Source of the DNA: Chrysomallon squamiferum
Lineage: Eukaryota > Mollusca > Gastropoda > Neomphalida > Peltospiridae
DNA: 64,000 nt
Reading direction: 5' to 3'
Assembly: GCA_012295275.1 (NCBI GenBank)
Contig: CM022672.1
Coordinates: 6,218,943 to 6,282,942 of the forward strand
In this document: positions 41,564 through 54,171 of the stretch, in pieces
Numbering within the stretch: position 1 is the stretch's first letter
Layout: every line of letters starts with the position of its first letter
Program-made: the position numbers and the translations under genes
The notes under the pieces: model-generated
What the model saw: only the letters and a program-made list of their open reading frames with translations
The model's database searches: none
What the model was told of the DNA's origin: nothing

Positions 41564-44500
41564 TTAATAATAATAATAATAAATCTAAAATAATAAAAGA
41601 CCCTTACCAGAATATATGCATTCTTGTTTAAGAATTTCATGAACTTTTCAAGACAGTAAAAACAACATTTAAGGCATCTGCAAAAAGGAAATGTAGAGTT
41701 AATAATTTTAATACCAGTTTTAAAAGAGTTGAATTATATATTTTTATTTTATTTATATAAATGGGGGAAAATACAATAACAATATGAATTTTATTCACAT
41801 GCTTATGGGAATACCTAAACAAATTGCGGCCTTACATTAGTATACTGTCAAGTGACAAACAAACTGAGTCCGAGTAAATAATTAAAAAATTACTATAGCA
41901 TCAATCTGTTGGGAAATTTTGTACATATCAGAATAACGTTACCCTAAAAGAAAGACAATTCAGCTTCCAAACATCTTTATGGTAGGAAGGCAGTTCCTTA
42001 GTTATGTTGGTTGATACGCAGTTTTTGTTACTTTTTTATTCAAATATTTTTTATTGGTAAAGACATTGCCAGCAGAAACAAAAATAATTACTTTAAAATA
42101 TTCATGAAAATGATTGAATAAATATATATTCTGTTAGCATTACTAATTATAAATTGCTCAAATAAAAACGTAATTTTAAATATTTAAATCCAGTATATAG
42201 GTTTATAAAATAAATTCTAATTATGTTAACAACCATGCATGTGAAATTAAATTTTAAAACTGTCACTAACTTTAAAAAGAATCTTGCCACCACATTTTCT
42301 GATCCTTTCAGCTTCTGGTCTAAATACTCGAGAAATAGTCTTATCATCTGAATGATTGCAATGATAAGGGAACCAAAAGCGAGTGATCCTAAATGATATC
42401 TGAAAAATATAATGCATAAATATAATGTTAAAGAACAAAGAGACATAATTATATAATCAACAGCAAATTTAAACATTTGTATGTTTGTAATGTTTGATGG
42501 TGTATGAATGAATGTTTAAAAAATTATAAAATAATATTTGTTATGTACTTTAAACTTCAGCATCCCACTTCAACACCTTCATTCATATAAATACATAATA
42601 AACACAGTCAAACTTTGAAAAAAAAAGAAAAATGAGCCCATAACTTATATTTTAATATTCTGATATTTACAGAATGGCTTTTTATCATAAAACTAACACA
42701 AAGTAGTTAGAAAATAAAGCTAACTCAACCCTTCTAAACACCTACATAAATCAGCCAATCAAAATTGAGCAAGTATTCAGCTTGGAATAGTTCTGATGTT
42801 CTCAAACATACCTTAAGGCTCTCCATAATGAGGCTGCCAGTGGGAATGCTGGGATATCTTTTGGTTTTTCATAGGCCCAGTAATAAGAGGCAAAAGCTCC
42901 AGCCAACACCATCTGGCCCAGTGCAAGTATAAAATTGAGGACCCATAGAAACATGAACAGCATGTAAATCTGAATAAATATGGTGTACCTGTAAAAAAAA
43001 AAAAATATAAATATATATATATTTATTTATTTAAATAGGAAGATGAGTGAAAAGAAATTTGTTATATCAATTTTTAAGAAAAAACGTATTTTACATTTTA
43101 TATGACAAATTTGGTCACTAAGTGGTATTTGAAAAAGATCATTTAATGCTAATAAAATAAATAATAAAAAATGTGTTGTTATCAGAACGATGTTACTGTT
43201 AGATTTATTTTGTCACTTTCATTTTTAATATATGTGTGTTTTATATAAGGTATGTATGTATGTGTGTGCATGTGTGTATGTATGTTTATGTATGTATGTG
43301 TGTATATATGTCTGTATGTATGTATGTATTAAAGAAACACCCAAGACTGATCCAGCAAACAAACTGATATCAGGCCAGAGCTCTGTTAGATAAATTATAG
43401 TCCAGTCATCTTTTGAAATATGTAAATAATTTATAAGTAAAAAAGTAAAAAATATTTAACTGAATATTCTCCACAGACATTACTTACTCATTGCCTCCAT
43501 ATTTGACAAATTCACAGATAGAGTTTAGTGTGGTTGTGCTCTGAAATCATAAAAGTAACATGTTGAATACTCCGAGAAAAATTATAACAACAAAAAATGT
43601 TTTAAGTGATATTCAAATACAGAATTAATTTTTAACAATTGTTTCATAATACTAAATATAATTTTTCTTGTAGATATGTAATTGTATTTAAGTATCATAA
43701 ATACTAATGAATTAATTTTAAACAAATATTCTTAACATCAAATTTAAATTTGGCAGTCTTTTGATATAAAATTGTTTTTACAAAATATCTAATTAATTCA
43801 AATATTAAATATAAATAATTTCATTTTGAATGTCGTTTAATGACATTCAAGTTATATAAATTAAAAATTAATTTTTAAATTTTTTATATTCATTTTCAAA
43901 AATGTAAATATGAAATAAAATCTGAGCATTTAGTAATATTCAAGCAATGTAAACAGAATATGACAAACTACTATTTTTTAAATATTAATTCAATACACAA
44001 TTAACATTAAACAATTATTTATAAATTTTCCGTTACCATAAAAACAAAATAATTATTTATAAATTTTCCGTTACCATAAAAACAAAATAATTTATTTTCT
44101 ACTGAAATATTAGATACTGAGCTAACAACAAATATTTAATAATACTGACTGTAGTATTAAATATAAAAATACCATTACATACGCATATAAAACTAACACA
44201 TACTTTGATCAATGAATTTCTGTCAAAAAATAGTTACTATAAAAACAAAATAATTTTTTACAATCATTTAAGAATATTCAAATACAAGATACTGAACTCA
44301 GAAGAAATATTTAGTAATGCAAAATATAAAATTAAGAACTTACATTTGGTGTACAAGATATTCTGTTTAGTACGTAGTTAACCCCATCTGATGACGTGTT
44401 GACTGGGGCGGAGTAATACTGTGCATCTCCCATTGACGCCACATAACTTACACAGAGAGTTAAAGAAATTACTACGCAATCTGATGTCTTAAAAACTTTT

Positions 44501-44831
44501 ATAACATTATTTTATCTCCCAATTTTTTTTTTTTTTTTTTTTAATAGATCAGGAAAAGCTATGATTTGCACGCTATATATTTTCTTTAACTTACTTACTT
44601 ATTTATTTATTTATTTATTTATTATTTTACTTTTATTTTATTTTATTTTTTTTCATAGTGAAGCTATCATTAACAGTTATTTAAGCATTGACTGGTTTGT
44701 GAATAATTATGCTCAAGTTTTGTAATGTTTGTGTGTGTGTGTCTACGTATCTGTCTGTCTGTATGTATGTACATACAAACATTATATGAATGTATATATT
44801 ATGTATGCAGTTAATCCTAATTCTTTAAATA

Positions 44832-44868
<37 letters not shown>

Positions 44869-47585
44869 ATACTGTTATTATTAAAACACAGTGAAAACAA
44901 AATAAAAAAATAGAAAATATGTGCTACTAGGATAGCATTTAATAACAAATTAATTAATTAATTAATGTGTATATGTGTGTGTTTGTATATGTACAATAAA
45001 ACTAACACATACTTTGACTAAACAGTCTACGTCAAAAAGACTTAATTTCTCAAGACACTTCCCCCCCCCTTGGTCCCCTCTTGTTCCCTTACCCATGACC
45101 TCCAACATTACATTGACTAATAAACATTAATAATTATTGTTTCAGTTCAAAGGATACACAGCACTTGCAACATAGTAGACGATAAATCCTAACTGCAACA
45201 CAAATGGAAATAACGGCCAGAACAGAGTGGAGAACATATTTCCAATTGCTCTGAAATAAATAGACATTAAGAATAAAATTTGATTTATTTCATCTAAGAA
45301 AAATGTATTGATTATCTGAGCTTTGATATTTTAATCTTTAATTTAATCATTTTATTTATGTAATGTTGATATTTAAGGTATAAATTCTTGATATACTGTA
45401 AAAACGTTTGTTTGAAATTAGTTCACATTAATCAAAAGAAAAAATCTCTCTATAATTGATTTTTGTTTTTACTTTTATGTAAAATGATATAATGAATTAA
45501 TATTATATTTATTTATTTTATTAATTATTTAAATAGTATCATTTATTGTAATAATATTTAATGTAATATTATTTTAAATAATGTTATTTGATGTACTAAT
45601 ATGTAATGTAATAGCATGGCCGTAACTAGACTTTTTTTTTTTTTTTTTTTTTTAAATGAGGCAAGTTTTTGATGTCTTTGAAGTCAGTTAACTCTTTCAT
45701 CGCAACGATGTCGATTGTCTTCAAACGGTAACCGTAGACAAACGAATTCATTCAGTGGATATTGTTTCTATCGGAATAGACGTTTATATTTTATAATTTT
45801 TAAATAAAATCTTTGAATATAAAAAAAAAAAAAATGATAAAAAAAGATTAAAAAAAAAAAAAAAGATACGTCAATGTCGGTTTGAGATATTTGCCTCATT
45901 TGTCTCAACGTGAATACTATTTTAAATAATGTTATTCAACATTATAATATTTAAACTTATATTATCTAATGTGAAGTTATTTAATGAATGGACAAACCTG
46001 CTGCCTTCTTTAATGAGCTCGATGGCAATTCTGATTCTTGTACACAGACAAAGCAGAATCAGCATCAAAATCAACAACACAGTCGCACTAATACAACCTG
46101 TAGTTTAGAAAATAGTATTTAGTTAAGACACTTTACAACCTGTAGTTTAGGAAATAGTATTTAGTTAAAACACTTTACAACCTGTAGTTTAGAAAATAGT
46201 ATTTAGTTAAGACACTTTATAACCTATAGTTTAGAAAATAGTATTTTGTTAAAACACTTTACAACCTGTAGTTTAGAAAATAGTATTTAGTTAAAACACT
46301 TTATAACCTGTAGTTTAGAAAATAGTATTTAGTTAAAACACGTTCTTCTTTCTGAACATCTCAGCATGTTTTGTTTTAATTCTAGCAGTCCTTCAAATCA
46401 ACACCATTCAAATCATTATAAGTGTCATTTATACTGCTATTTCATTTTGAAATGATATTATAAAAAAATAAAAAATATTGTTATTCAAATATGTTTTACT
46501 GTTATTTATTTTCATTACTCCATACTGTTTGTTAGTTTGTGAGTTTTTTTTTTTTTTTTATATAGCACTCCATTTTTACTAAAAACCACTTCAAGATTAA
46601 CTCTGTAAAAACTTACCAAACGCCAGCCATGTTTGTTTTAATGAGAACATGTAGCTCCAGTTCTGAGAAAACAGATCTGATACGCCCATCGTTGCCGTGA
46701 CATTTTGATTCTTCAGGTCGAAGTACTTCGTGTATGAGTAGTAGGTGCCTGCAGTTAGAATACACAGTGTAAAAAAGCAGCAGACACATGTACACTTGTA
46801 ATGTGAATTAGTTGTTCTTATAATTATTACAGAGATGATTCTTCGTAGTGTTTGTATTTTAAACAACTTGTTAACATTTATAAAATATTTTGACTGATAT
46901 TTCTAAATATTCTGATGATTATTAATAAACGTTGTTAATATATTTCTAATGATATTCATAAAGTGACAGACATTCCAAAACATTCATAAATGTTTTTATG
47001 ATATTCATAAACATTTTTTTAATGATATTCGCAAACATTATTAATTATACCCATAATCATTCTAATGATATTCATATACTTTATTTTGCTCTCTCTTACA
47101 TTTCTAACATTATTGTCAACAATCATCAGTTTAAATAATATCTGATTTTGAGTTCATCATCAGTATCATTGAGAAGTTATATATATGTGTGTGTGTGTGT
47201 GTGTATGTATGTAAATGTGTGTGTATGTGTGTATGTATGTATGTAAATGTGTGTGTGTATGTATATTTGTGTATGTGTGGGTGTTACTTACAGAATCCAA
47301 GAAGACCCAGAACACCAAATATTGTAATCCACACCATGATTCCAGCGATCCATCGCATCAACACAATCCAGATCATAGCAATTACCATAGTCATACCAAG
47401 GCCTCTAAAATAACATAATACTATCTTCTAAACAACAGATACAAACATCATACCAAGTCCTCTAAAATAACATAATACTGTCTTCTAAACAACAGATACA
47501 AAATCCATTTGGAAAATACAATAAAACTCAATGAATTAATAATTTAAAATATTAAATACATTGTATATTTTAATTCACTGATCGC

Positions 47586-47631
<46 letters not shown>

Positions 47632-47842
47632 TGTTTTTAGTACAATATATCAGGATTTTACTTGATGAATTAAAACTATATTTCTGGCATTTTATTTACT
47701 AATTTAATTTATTTCATACAATTTTAGTTTTCAGTTAATGGTTTTAATAAAGTATTAAGTATGCCTTTGATGAAAAATACAAATGGCCTAAATATCTTTT
47801 GTATACTTGAATGTTTCATATATATGTGTGTCCACACACACA

Positions 47843-47878
<36 letters not shown>

Positions 47879-48265
47879 CATACACACACTTTTTTGATAC
47901 TTCTATTTGCGAAAATTTAAATAAAATGGCATGATAATGTAAGTACACATCCACCCACCCATCCACCCACACACACACGTAATAAAATAATGACTGGCAT
48001 CTTGCATTCACATGTATTTGTAACTTTATTCTATTTTTTGCAATTACTGAATATTGGTGTTTGTAAAACAATATCGTTGTAAGTTATTCACAATATATTT
48101 AGGCCAGTTGAATAAACCACGAAAGGTTCCCTTTAGAAATTACAAATGGCTGACACTACTCACACAAGTAAGAGCCACCAGGAAGTCACGACGTCTTTGT
48201 AAATCATTTCACCATACTGATAATACTGGTAAAACAGGGCCATGTAGCTGCAGTCACAAAGGAAA

Positions 48266-48303
<38 letters not shown>

Positions 48304-49056
48304 CTTTATTTGTATTGTTTTTTATACTTTATAATTTAAATTTTAAAAATGTTATTTGTATTGTTATATATATATATATATCAATACATTTAACATTTTT
48401 AAAATTTATATATATATACATATCAATATAAATAACGTTTTAAAATTTAAATTATAAAGTATATAAAACAATACATATACAATATATATATATTTATATA
48501 TAAAAATATCAATACAAATAACGTTTTTAAAATTTAAATTATAAAATGTGTTACAAAATAGTCAGGATATTGGTTAACACATCTGACAAAGAGCATGCAT
48601 TAATTGTTTAAATATGAAAATTCAAGCTATGTGATGGATTTAAAAAAAACATTGTTTTTGTTACTATGCACTAAAGCCTATGGGAAAGCAATCTGTATTA
48701 CTTTATGTAAATATATATATTTTCATTGATAATCTCGTATAATAATAATAATAGTAACAAAGACAAAACAAAAAGCAATAAGTAAATAAATAAATAATAT
48801 ATATAATTATTCCCCTATAGGTAATGCTATTTGCTTTTGCTTGTAACATAATAAAGCCAGGACTGTGTTTTTATTTTTATTTTAACATATTAAATAATTA
48901 GCATTTCAGATCCCTAACTTTTTTACAGAAATATCCCGAATTTAGTAAATTAAATGGATCATTTTGCAAAATCCTACGTAATTCCAAACATGATCTATAT
49001 TTATACTAATGTCTCTCGAAGACATAATAATATTGTTTAATTTATAATAATAATAA

Positions 49057-49087
<31 letters not shown>

Positions 49088-50737
49088 AAGAAGAAGAAGA
49101 AGAATAGAATAAACAAGGGAATAATTACGTAAGTAGGATAAGCGTATGTCGCGGAGTGATAGTGTTTAACAAAAAAAAAAAATAACTCACTAGGATCCGC
49201 TGTCAAGTAACGATCCTGTAACGTTGGTACCGTCAGCCTGCTGAATGGCGTAGTTTCCAGCTGTCGTCAGAGTAGAGGTGAGATCTGTGATTTTATTGAA
49301 AATAGCAGGAACACACCGGCCTATGACTGTAAAATAAAGTAAATGTATTTAGAATATCTGTTTTATTAAAGTCAGCTTGTTTGCATGCATATATGTGTAT
49401 GCGCGTATGAAGTGTATGTGTAAGTGTGTATATACAAACTTAATCAAAGACACACAAACATACTTTGTCTATAATATTATTATTATTATTTTTTTTTTTT
49501 TTTTTTAAATATATATAAATATACGTGAAAAAGTCATTTATTTATAAATGAACTAAGATAATTTTATATCTTTCACATTAGAAAACATTCATAAAATTTC
49601 TGGGATTTTTACAGTCCTCTCTTCCTTTATTTTTGTTTCATTTTTTTTCCCGTTAACTACCTTGTTTAGGTAAATCCAAAAAATAATCAGATTCAATTAA
49701 GTTTTTGAACTGCACATATTTGAATGCTGCCATTTTTTTTCCTGCAGTTAATACAGTGTAAAAGACAGACCATTTTTTCTAGTTTCTTAGCATTTCGCTA
49801 TGTATGCAATGACGTCACAACTGCCATTGTTAACAGGTAAAATGGCGGCAGCATTCAAACGTTTTGTGACACTATTTATTACTTTACTGTCGTAATTTTT
49901 ATTCGGTAAGTTGCACAAAATAATAATAAAAAAAATAACTTGGAAACAAAAAATTATTAGACCATTTAATCATACAGCTGCTGGTATAACAAAAAAAAAA
50001 AAAAAAAAAAAAGAGAAAAAGTAATAAATAAAAATTAAAACAAAATTCTTACCAGGTGTTGTTTCTACGTAATAAGAGGCACAGTCGTCATTGTCAACCA
50101 AGGTCTGAACACTTGACTAGAATACAAAAACGAAATTTTAAATATTTATTTGACAATAGCTGTAAAGACTTTTGTCTGAGATTACATTACAGTCAATAGT
50201 CATTAAAAGTATTCAAAACAAAATCGACATTAATGGAAAGGTTTTCAGTCTGTTTTTCCCTTTACCGTTTTTCAATAATATCAAGAAGATTAGTGGGGTT
50301 TTTTGTTGTTTTTTTTAATAATAATTTCAGTGGCTGAACTAAAAAATAATAAACAAATAAATAAATAAAATGTATTATGAACAATTAAAAAATAATAATA
50401 ATCAAATCAAATCAAATCAAATCAGTAAATAAATTCATAAATACATAAATAAAATGTATTATGAACAATAAAATAATAATAATAATAATAATAATAATTA
50501 AATCTATAAATAAAAGAATAAATAAACAATAATAATAAAATTAAATCAAATAAATAAATAATAAATAAATAAAAGTTTAATAAATAAATAAATAATAAAT
50601 TTAAAATGTTTTTAATAAATAAATAAATAAACTTAATAAATAATAATAAATAGCCCCAGTAGGTAACTGTGACGAAAATGATTTTAAATTTACAGATAAT
50701 TAAAATTACAAGTCTTAATTAATGTTTCACTGTTTAT

Positions 50738-50784
<47 letters not shown>

Positions 50785-51085
50785 CCCACTCACTGTTGCC
50801 GTTGGATCGATGTTGTATTTACACAGCATCTTATTTCTTTCGCTCGTCAACATCGTCCCTGCAGCTGTTTCCAGAGCGATTGTTTCTAGGTACACGTAAT
50901 ATGAACTCGTACAGTTCGACACGCACACCTACGACAAAAATAAAGTTGTCATAACATGAATTATATCGAAAACAAGGAATTCTTTAAAACCAGTGAAAAT
51001 ATTTACGAACGGCGGAGGCCGTTAAATTAAGGAAGTCGTAAAGAAAATAGTTTTTTTTTTCAAAAACTTATTTTGTTTATTTATT

Positions 51086-51133
<48 letters not shown>

Positions 51134-52279
51134 GGTCTCTGAAAATAACGAAATGATGAATTATTCACTTTAAAGTGAAAGGTAAAAGCGAGGTAATTAT
51201 AAAGAACAAAAAAATAAAAAGAGAATAATCACGTTTTACTCTTAGCCGCTTTACAGGAAGAATGGTAAAGGATTTATATTACTGAAACTTCATTTTATTA
51301 TAATAACCATTTCAGCCAAATAACAGAAACTGCTCTATAATATTTTTCTGTCTGCTATTAGCTTGTAAAAAAATCCCTTAATTAAAGTGCATTTTGGGGG
51401 AAACGAAAAAAACAATCTGAATATATTATCCATACTTCTACGATAGACTTTATCTGTTGTCGTATACATGAGGGAGTAAATTGTTGGATTTTTCTAGCGT
51501 TGTCACTAAATATACAGTTGAGCGAAGCAAAATAAATTTGGGAAGTGGTCTAGGGACTTCCAGAAGTTCCGACTTGAAAGTCGATACAGTTTCTATCTTT
51601 GTATAAAAAAAATATATATATATTCAAATTTAAATATCGTCAGTTTCTGTATAAGGCAATTGTCTTCATTTGCCTCAGCGTAGTTAAGGTCATGAAGATA
51701 ACGTTTCTGTAACAAAACTGTTTTAACACGCATGTCACACGCGCACCTCTGACTTCGCCAGATTCATTCCAAGAAGTGTACGTTTATTTTAGCAGATAAT
51801 TAATAAAGTTCCTAACTGCGGATATCCACTGAAACAAGATGATAATCTTTAATTTATTTATGTAGATAAAACTGTGTAAAAAAAAAAAAAATAAAAATAA
51901 AAAATAAATAAATAAATAAAACATTTTAAAAAAAATACCTGTGGAGTTGGGCAGCCAAGTGCAATGACACTGACACCCATTTTGGCACACTGGAGCATAT
52001 CAAAGAACATCAAATACGGTTTGTCTCTGCAAATAAATTATTTTAGATAACAGACATCTTAAAAGTCAAAACAAATGAGAGGCAGAGCATAATATACAGA
52101 CTACTGGCACATGACTAAATGTATTAAATGTTAATATTTAATTTAAAAAATAATAATAATAAAACAAAATAAAATAAAATAAAATAAAATAAAATAAAGC
52201 CAGTAAGGTTGACAATTGCTACGTAAGAACGGATCTACAGAATGTTTGTCGTTTAATTTTACAATATACACGTGTGCGG

Positions 52280-52313
<34 letters not shown>

Positions 52314-52470
52314 TGTAAATATATAAAAATGTATCACTCTCAGTAGATAAAATAATTTTATAAATCTCACTTAATGAGAAAAATATTTTAAAATTTATAA
52401 ACATTTTAAAAGTTAGTTGAAAAAAAAAGAAGAAATAATAAAAGTAAAAAGTTATCCGTTTTCAAGGAAA

Positions 52471-52515
<45 letters not shown>

Positions 52516-52652
52516 TTACCGCGGAAAATATTTTATTTACATCAGAAATATTTTGTAAATTATTAAAAGTAAAAGATTATATTTTATATAATTACTTTTT
52601 AGAGATTTAAATAATCTGGAACATTTTTGCAATAATTATTATTATTCATGGT

Positions 52653-52704
<52 letters not shown>

Positions 52705-54171
52705 CAATTTTCGATAAAAATTATTTTTTATCACCACTTGGAAATGTCGTTGCAATAAAATAAAAAATAAAATATTTATTCTGTTATCAAGTAACATCAT
52801 ATAACAATGACAATATCAGGTTTATTTCATAGCGGAAATATAAATATATATTTTATTTCTAGTTTTAATAACAACGTTTACTTATTATAAGTTTCTTACG
52901 AAAATAATAGGCTTACATTTGACTCTATAAATATTTTCATTTCAAAGATATTAAATATAAATGATTTTATGACATTTTATTTATTTATATTTACCCTCGT
53001 AGGAAGTATTATATTAGGCTTTTTTCATTCTTTCTTTCTTTCTTTAGGTTATTGTCAACATTATATAAGTGATATGCAACGAACGAAATGAAAATAAATT
53101 ATTAAATAATATGATGGTCATGTAAAAATGTACGTCCTCTTGATATAAATCGATATTCAATATAAATATTTTAACTAGATTTGTATTAAAGATATAAAGT
53201 TACTAACAAAATTAAAATTCAATACCAGACAAATTTTTAATTTTTAACTGTGTATGGAGAACTAAGCTTGAATTTTCAGTCATGGAAAAAGATGTTTAAA
53301 GGTAAATAATATGCATAACACCGTTTTGCCCTACACTCACACAAATGATCCATCACCACAGAGGTTCCCACTAGAGTCGGTCGGGTAGACGAGTTTTACT
53401 GGATTACCTCGCAAGTATCCAAAGATAGAACACACGACCATTCCAGACACACAGATCAAGAAGAGAATACAACAAATGATGTCTGTGCATGATCTGAAAT
53501 AAATAAAATCAAACAAACATAAATTACAGATTATACATACATACATACACACATACATACATACATACATACATACATACATACACAACCACACACATAC
53601 ATAATACATACATACATACATACACAACCACACACATACACATACATACATACATCTATAATACATACATACATACATAGATACATGCATACATACATAC
53701 ATACACACACACATACATAATACATACATGTATACATACATACATAATACATATATACATGCATACATACATGCATTGTTATATTCGATTCCAACCTACT
53801 TGATCTAAAAAGAGGATTCTTTTTTTCATATAATTTTAATGTGAAGCAATTTCTTATTTACTTACGTCAAACAATAAAAGAGGATAATAAATAACTAGTC
53901 ATTTAACTACAAGATATATCTGCTTTACACACCTAAATAAGAATATTAAAATAATAAGCAGCGTTTGGAATGGGAAATATGTGAACAGCGAATGTAAGCG
54001 CATAAAATATTTCTTTTGAAATTAATTTTCAGGAAAGGAATGACTTCCTTTTTACACGAATATCACTTTAAATAGACGAAAATTTTATATTAAAAATGCT
54101 AAAGTTTGTAATCAAACGTTACCTGTTTTTCAGTGGCCCTTTGAAGTTTGGGTCAAATTTTTTTGGTTCAC
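39538..54171 (-). CDS. SLC44A2/4-like: Gene C: choline transporter-like protein, SLC44 CTL2/4/5 clade (first coding exon not found)
   Basis: SLC44-family transporter, 704 codons from exon 2 to the stop. Exons: 54123-54171, 53341-53493, 51939-52026, 50794-50928, 50053-50116, 49191-49326, 48164-48247, 47292-47404, 46617-46748, 45998-46097, 45158-45250, 44344-44446, 43488-43540, 42812-42988, 42271-42399, 41608-41677, 41244-41317, 40587-40657, 40192-40280, 39937-40021, 39538-39653. Sum 2114 nt, so exon 1 must contribute 3n+1 nt. Landmarks are [115 protein letters not shown] and [17 protein letters not shown]. Exon sizes match gene A wherever both are visible, apart from the split TM1 exon and the small differences in exons 6-7. 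Two introns carry tandem arrays that copy splice sites. Confidence 0.93.
39937..42988 (-). CDS. Gene C exons 15-21: TM6 to TM10
   Basis: Exons 42812-42988, 42271-42399, 41608-41677, 41244-41317, 40587-40657, 40192-40280 and 39937-40021. Exon 15 contains [19 protein letters not shown]. Exon 16 contains [20 protein letters not shown] and [18 protein letters not shown]. Exon 17 contains [20 protein letters not shown]. Exon 18 contains [20 protein letters not shown]. Exons 19-21 carry the last helices, ending [16 protein letters not shown]. The exon 20 end and donor are copied twice in the downstream intron. Confidence 0.92.
40087..40233. repeat. Three 51-53-bp tandem units copying the gene C exon 20 end and donor
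   Basis: Units start at 40087, 40140 and 40191. The last includes the true 3' end of exon 20 (from 40192) and abuts its GTAAGT donor. The other two are intronic copies with donor equivalents GTACAT and GTAATA. Confidence 0.9.
40901..40980. repeat. (ATA)n microsatellite
   Basis: About 17 AAT triplets followed by AAC/ATA variants, in the gene C intron between exons 18 and 19. Confidence 0.9.
41348..41410 (+). repeat. Dispersed repeat core, copy 2
   Basis: Contains CATGACCATAACTACACTGA, then GGCAAATGAGGCAAATACCT and ACCGAAATTGTGATATTTTT. It is the fullest copy of the core in the window. Confidence 0.8.
43488..44446 (-). CDS. Gene C exons 13-14: second extracellular loop
   Basis: Exon 13 (44344-44446) encodes [20 protein letters not shown], then a stretch ending ISCTPN, with an NTS sequon. 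Exon 14 (43488-43540) encodes [17 protein letters not shown]. These exons allowed the equivalent gene B exons to be recognised. Confidence 0.9.
44447..44470 (-). promoter_or_regulatory. U12-type branch site and 3' splice site, gene C exon 13
   Basis: The minus strand has TTTCTTTAACTC about 13 nt before the TGTAAG acceptor, one base off the U12 branch consensus TTCCTTAAC. Spacing fits a minor-class intron. Confidence 0.85.
45146..45157 (-). promoter_or_regulatory. U12-type 5' splice site, gene C exon 12
   Basis: The minus strand reads GTATCCTTTGAA directly after the exon. It matches RTATCCTTT and stands at the same codon and phase as in genes A and B. Confidence 0.9.
45158..48247 (-). CDS. 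Gene C exons 8-12: TM2 to TM5
   Basis: Exons 48164-48247, 47292-47404, 46617-46748, 45998-46097 and 45158-45250. They encode [17 protein letters not shown], then TM2/TM3 with [17 protein letters not shown], an extracellular segment with an NVT sequon and [12 protein letters not shown]4 ([20 protein letters not shown]), and TM5 ([20 protein letters not shown]). Exon 12 ends at a U12-type donor; retention of that intron would stop after YPLN. The exon 11 acceptor is the innermost of six near-identical copies. Confidence 0.92.
45613..45912. repeat. Dispersed repeat core, two copies facing each other
   Basis: The left end (45613-45665, plus orientation) reads CATGGCCGTAACTAGAC, then poly(T) and AAATGAGGCAA. 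The right end (45865-45912) is the same core in minus orientation (TTTGCCTCATTTGTCTCAAC). Between them is about 200 bp of less biased unique sequence. This may be one element with inverted ends or two nested insertions. Confidence 0.6.
46093..46344. repeat. Six 42-bp tandem units spanning the gene C exon 11 acceptor
   Basis: Units start at 46093, 46135, 46177, 46219, 46261 and 46303. Each carries, on the minus strand, TTCTAAACTAYAGGTTRT, that is the exon 11 acceptor plus the first five exon bases. Only the innermost copy (exon end 46097) continues into coding sequence. Confidence 0.93.
48309..48477. repeat. Long intronic inverted repeat (about 54-bp arms)
   Basis: Arms 48309-48363 and 48424-48477 are reverse complements with a few mismatches, separated by about 60 bp of AT-rich sequence. 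A third partial copy of the right arm follows at about 48510-48552. It lies in the gene C intron just upstream of exon 8, so it would be transcribed as a hairpin. Confidence 0.8.
49057..49105. repeat. (AGA)16 microsatellite
   Basis: A pure purine triplet run on the plus strand, transcribed as UUC repeats about 85 nt past the gene C exon 7 donor. Confidence 0.92.
49191..52026 (-). CDS. Gene C exons 4-7: large extracellular loop
   Basis: Exons 51939-52026, 50794-50928, 50053-50116 and 49191-49326. Cys motifs are [29 protein letters not shown] and RCVPAIFNK. Sequons are NCT (exon 5) and NVT (exon 7). Exon 4 is 88 nt in all three genes. The exon 7 end (SGS then TA before GTGAGT) is in phase with exon 8. 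Confidence 0.9.
49719..49859. repeat. Small foldback element in a gene C intron
   Basis: TTTGAATGCTGCCATTTT at 49719 is mirrored by AAAATGGCGGCAGCATTCAAA ending at 49859, one mismatch in the shared core. The loop includes TGACGTCA at 49810-49817. Size and structure suggest a short foldback transposon; no clear target duplication was found. Confidence 0.6.
51634..51694 (-). repeat. Dispersed repeat core, copy in gene C intron
   Basis: The minus strand reads CATGACCTTAACTACGCTGA, then GGCAAATGAAGACAATTGCC and GAAACTGACGATATTTA, matching the core at 41348-41410. Confidence 0.75.
53341..54171 (-). CDS. Gene C exons 2-3: pre-TM1 segment and TM1
   Basis: Exon 2 (54123-54171, 49 nt) encodes [17 protein letters not shown], entering in phase 1. 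Exon 3 (53341-53493, 153 nt) encodes [20 protein letters not shown] and then [18 protein letters not shown]. The exon 3 donor is GT|GTGAGT, which keeps the frame into DKPYLMFF of exon 4. Confidence 0.9.
53533..53777. repeat. (CATA)n tetranucleotide block
   Basis: Long interrupted ACAT/CATA repeat in the intron between gene C exons 2 and 3, about 40 bp upstream (transcript sense) of exon 3. It creates the large spurious Met/Tyr/Cys/Val frames on the minus strand. Confidence 0.93.
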
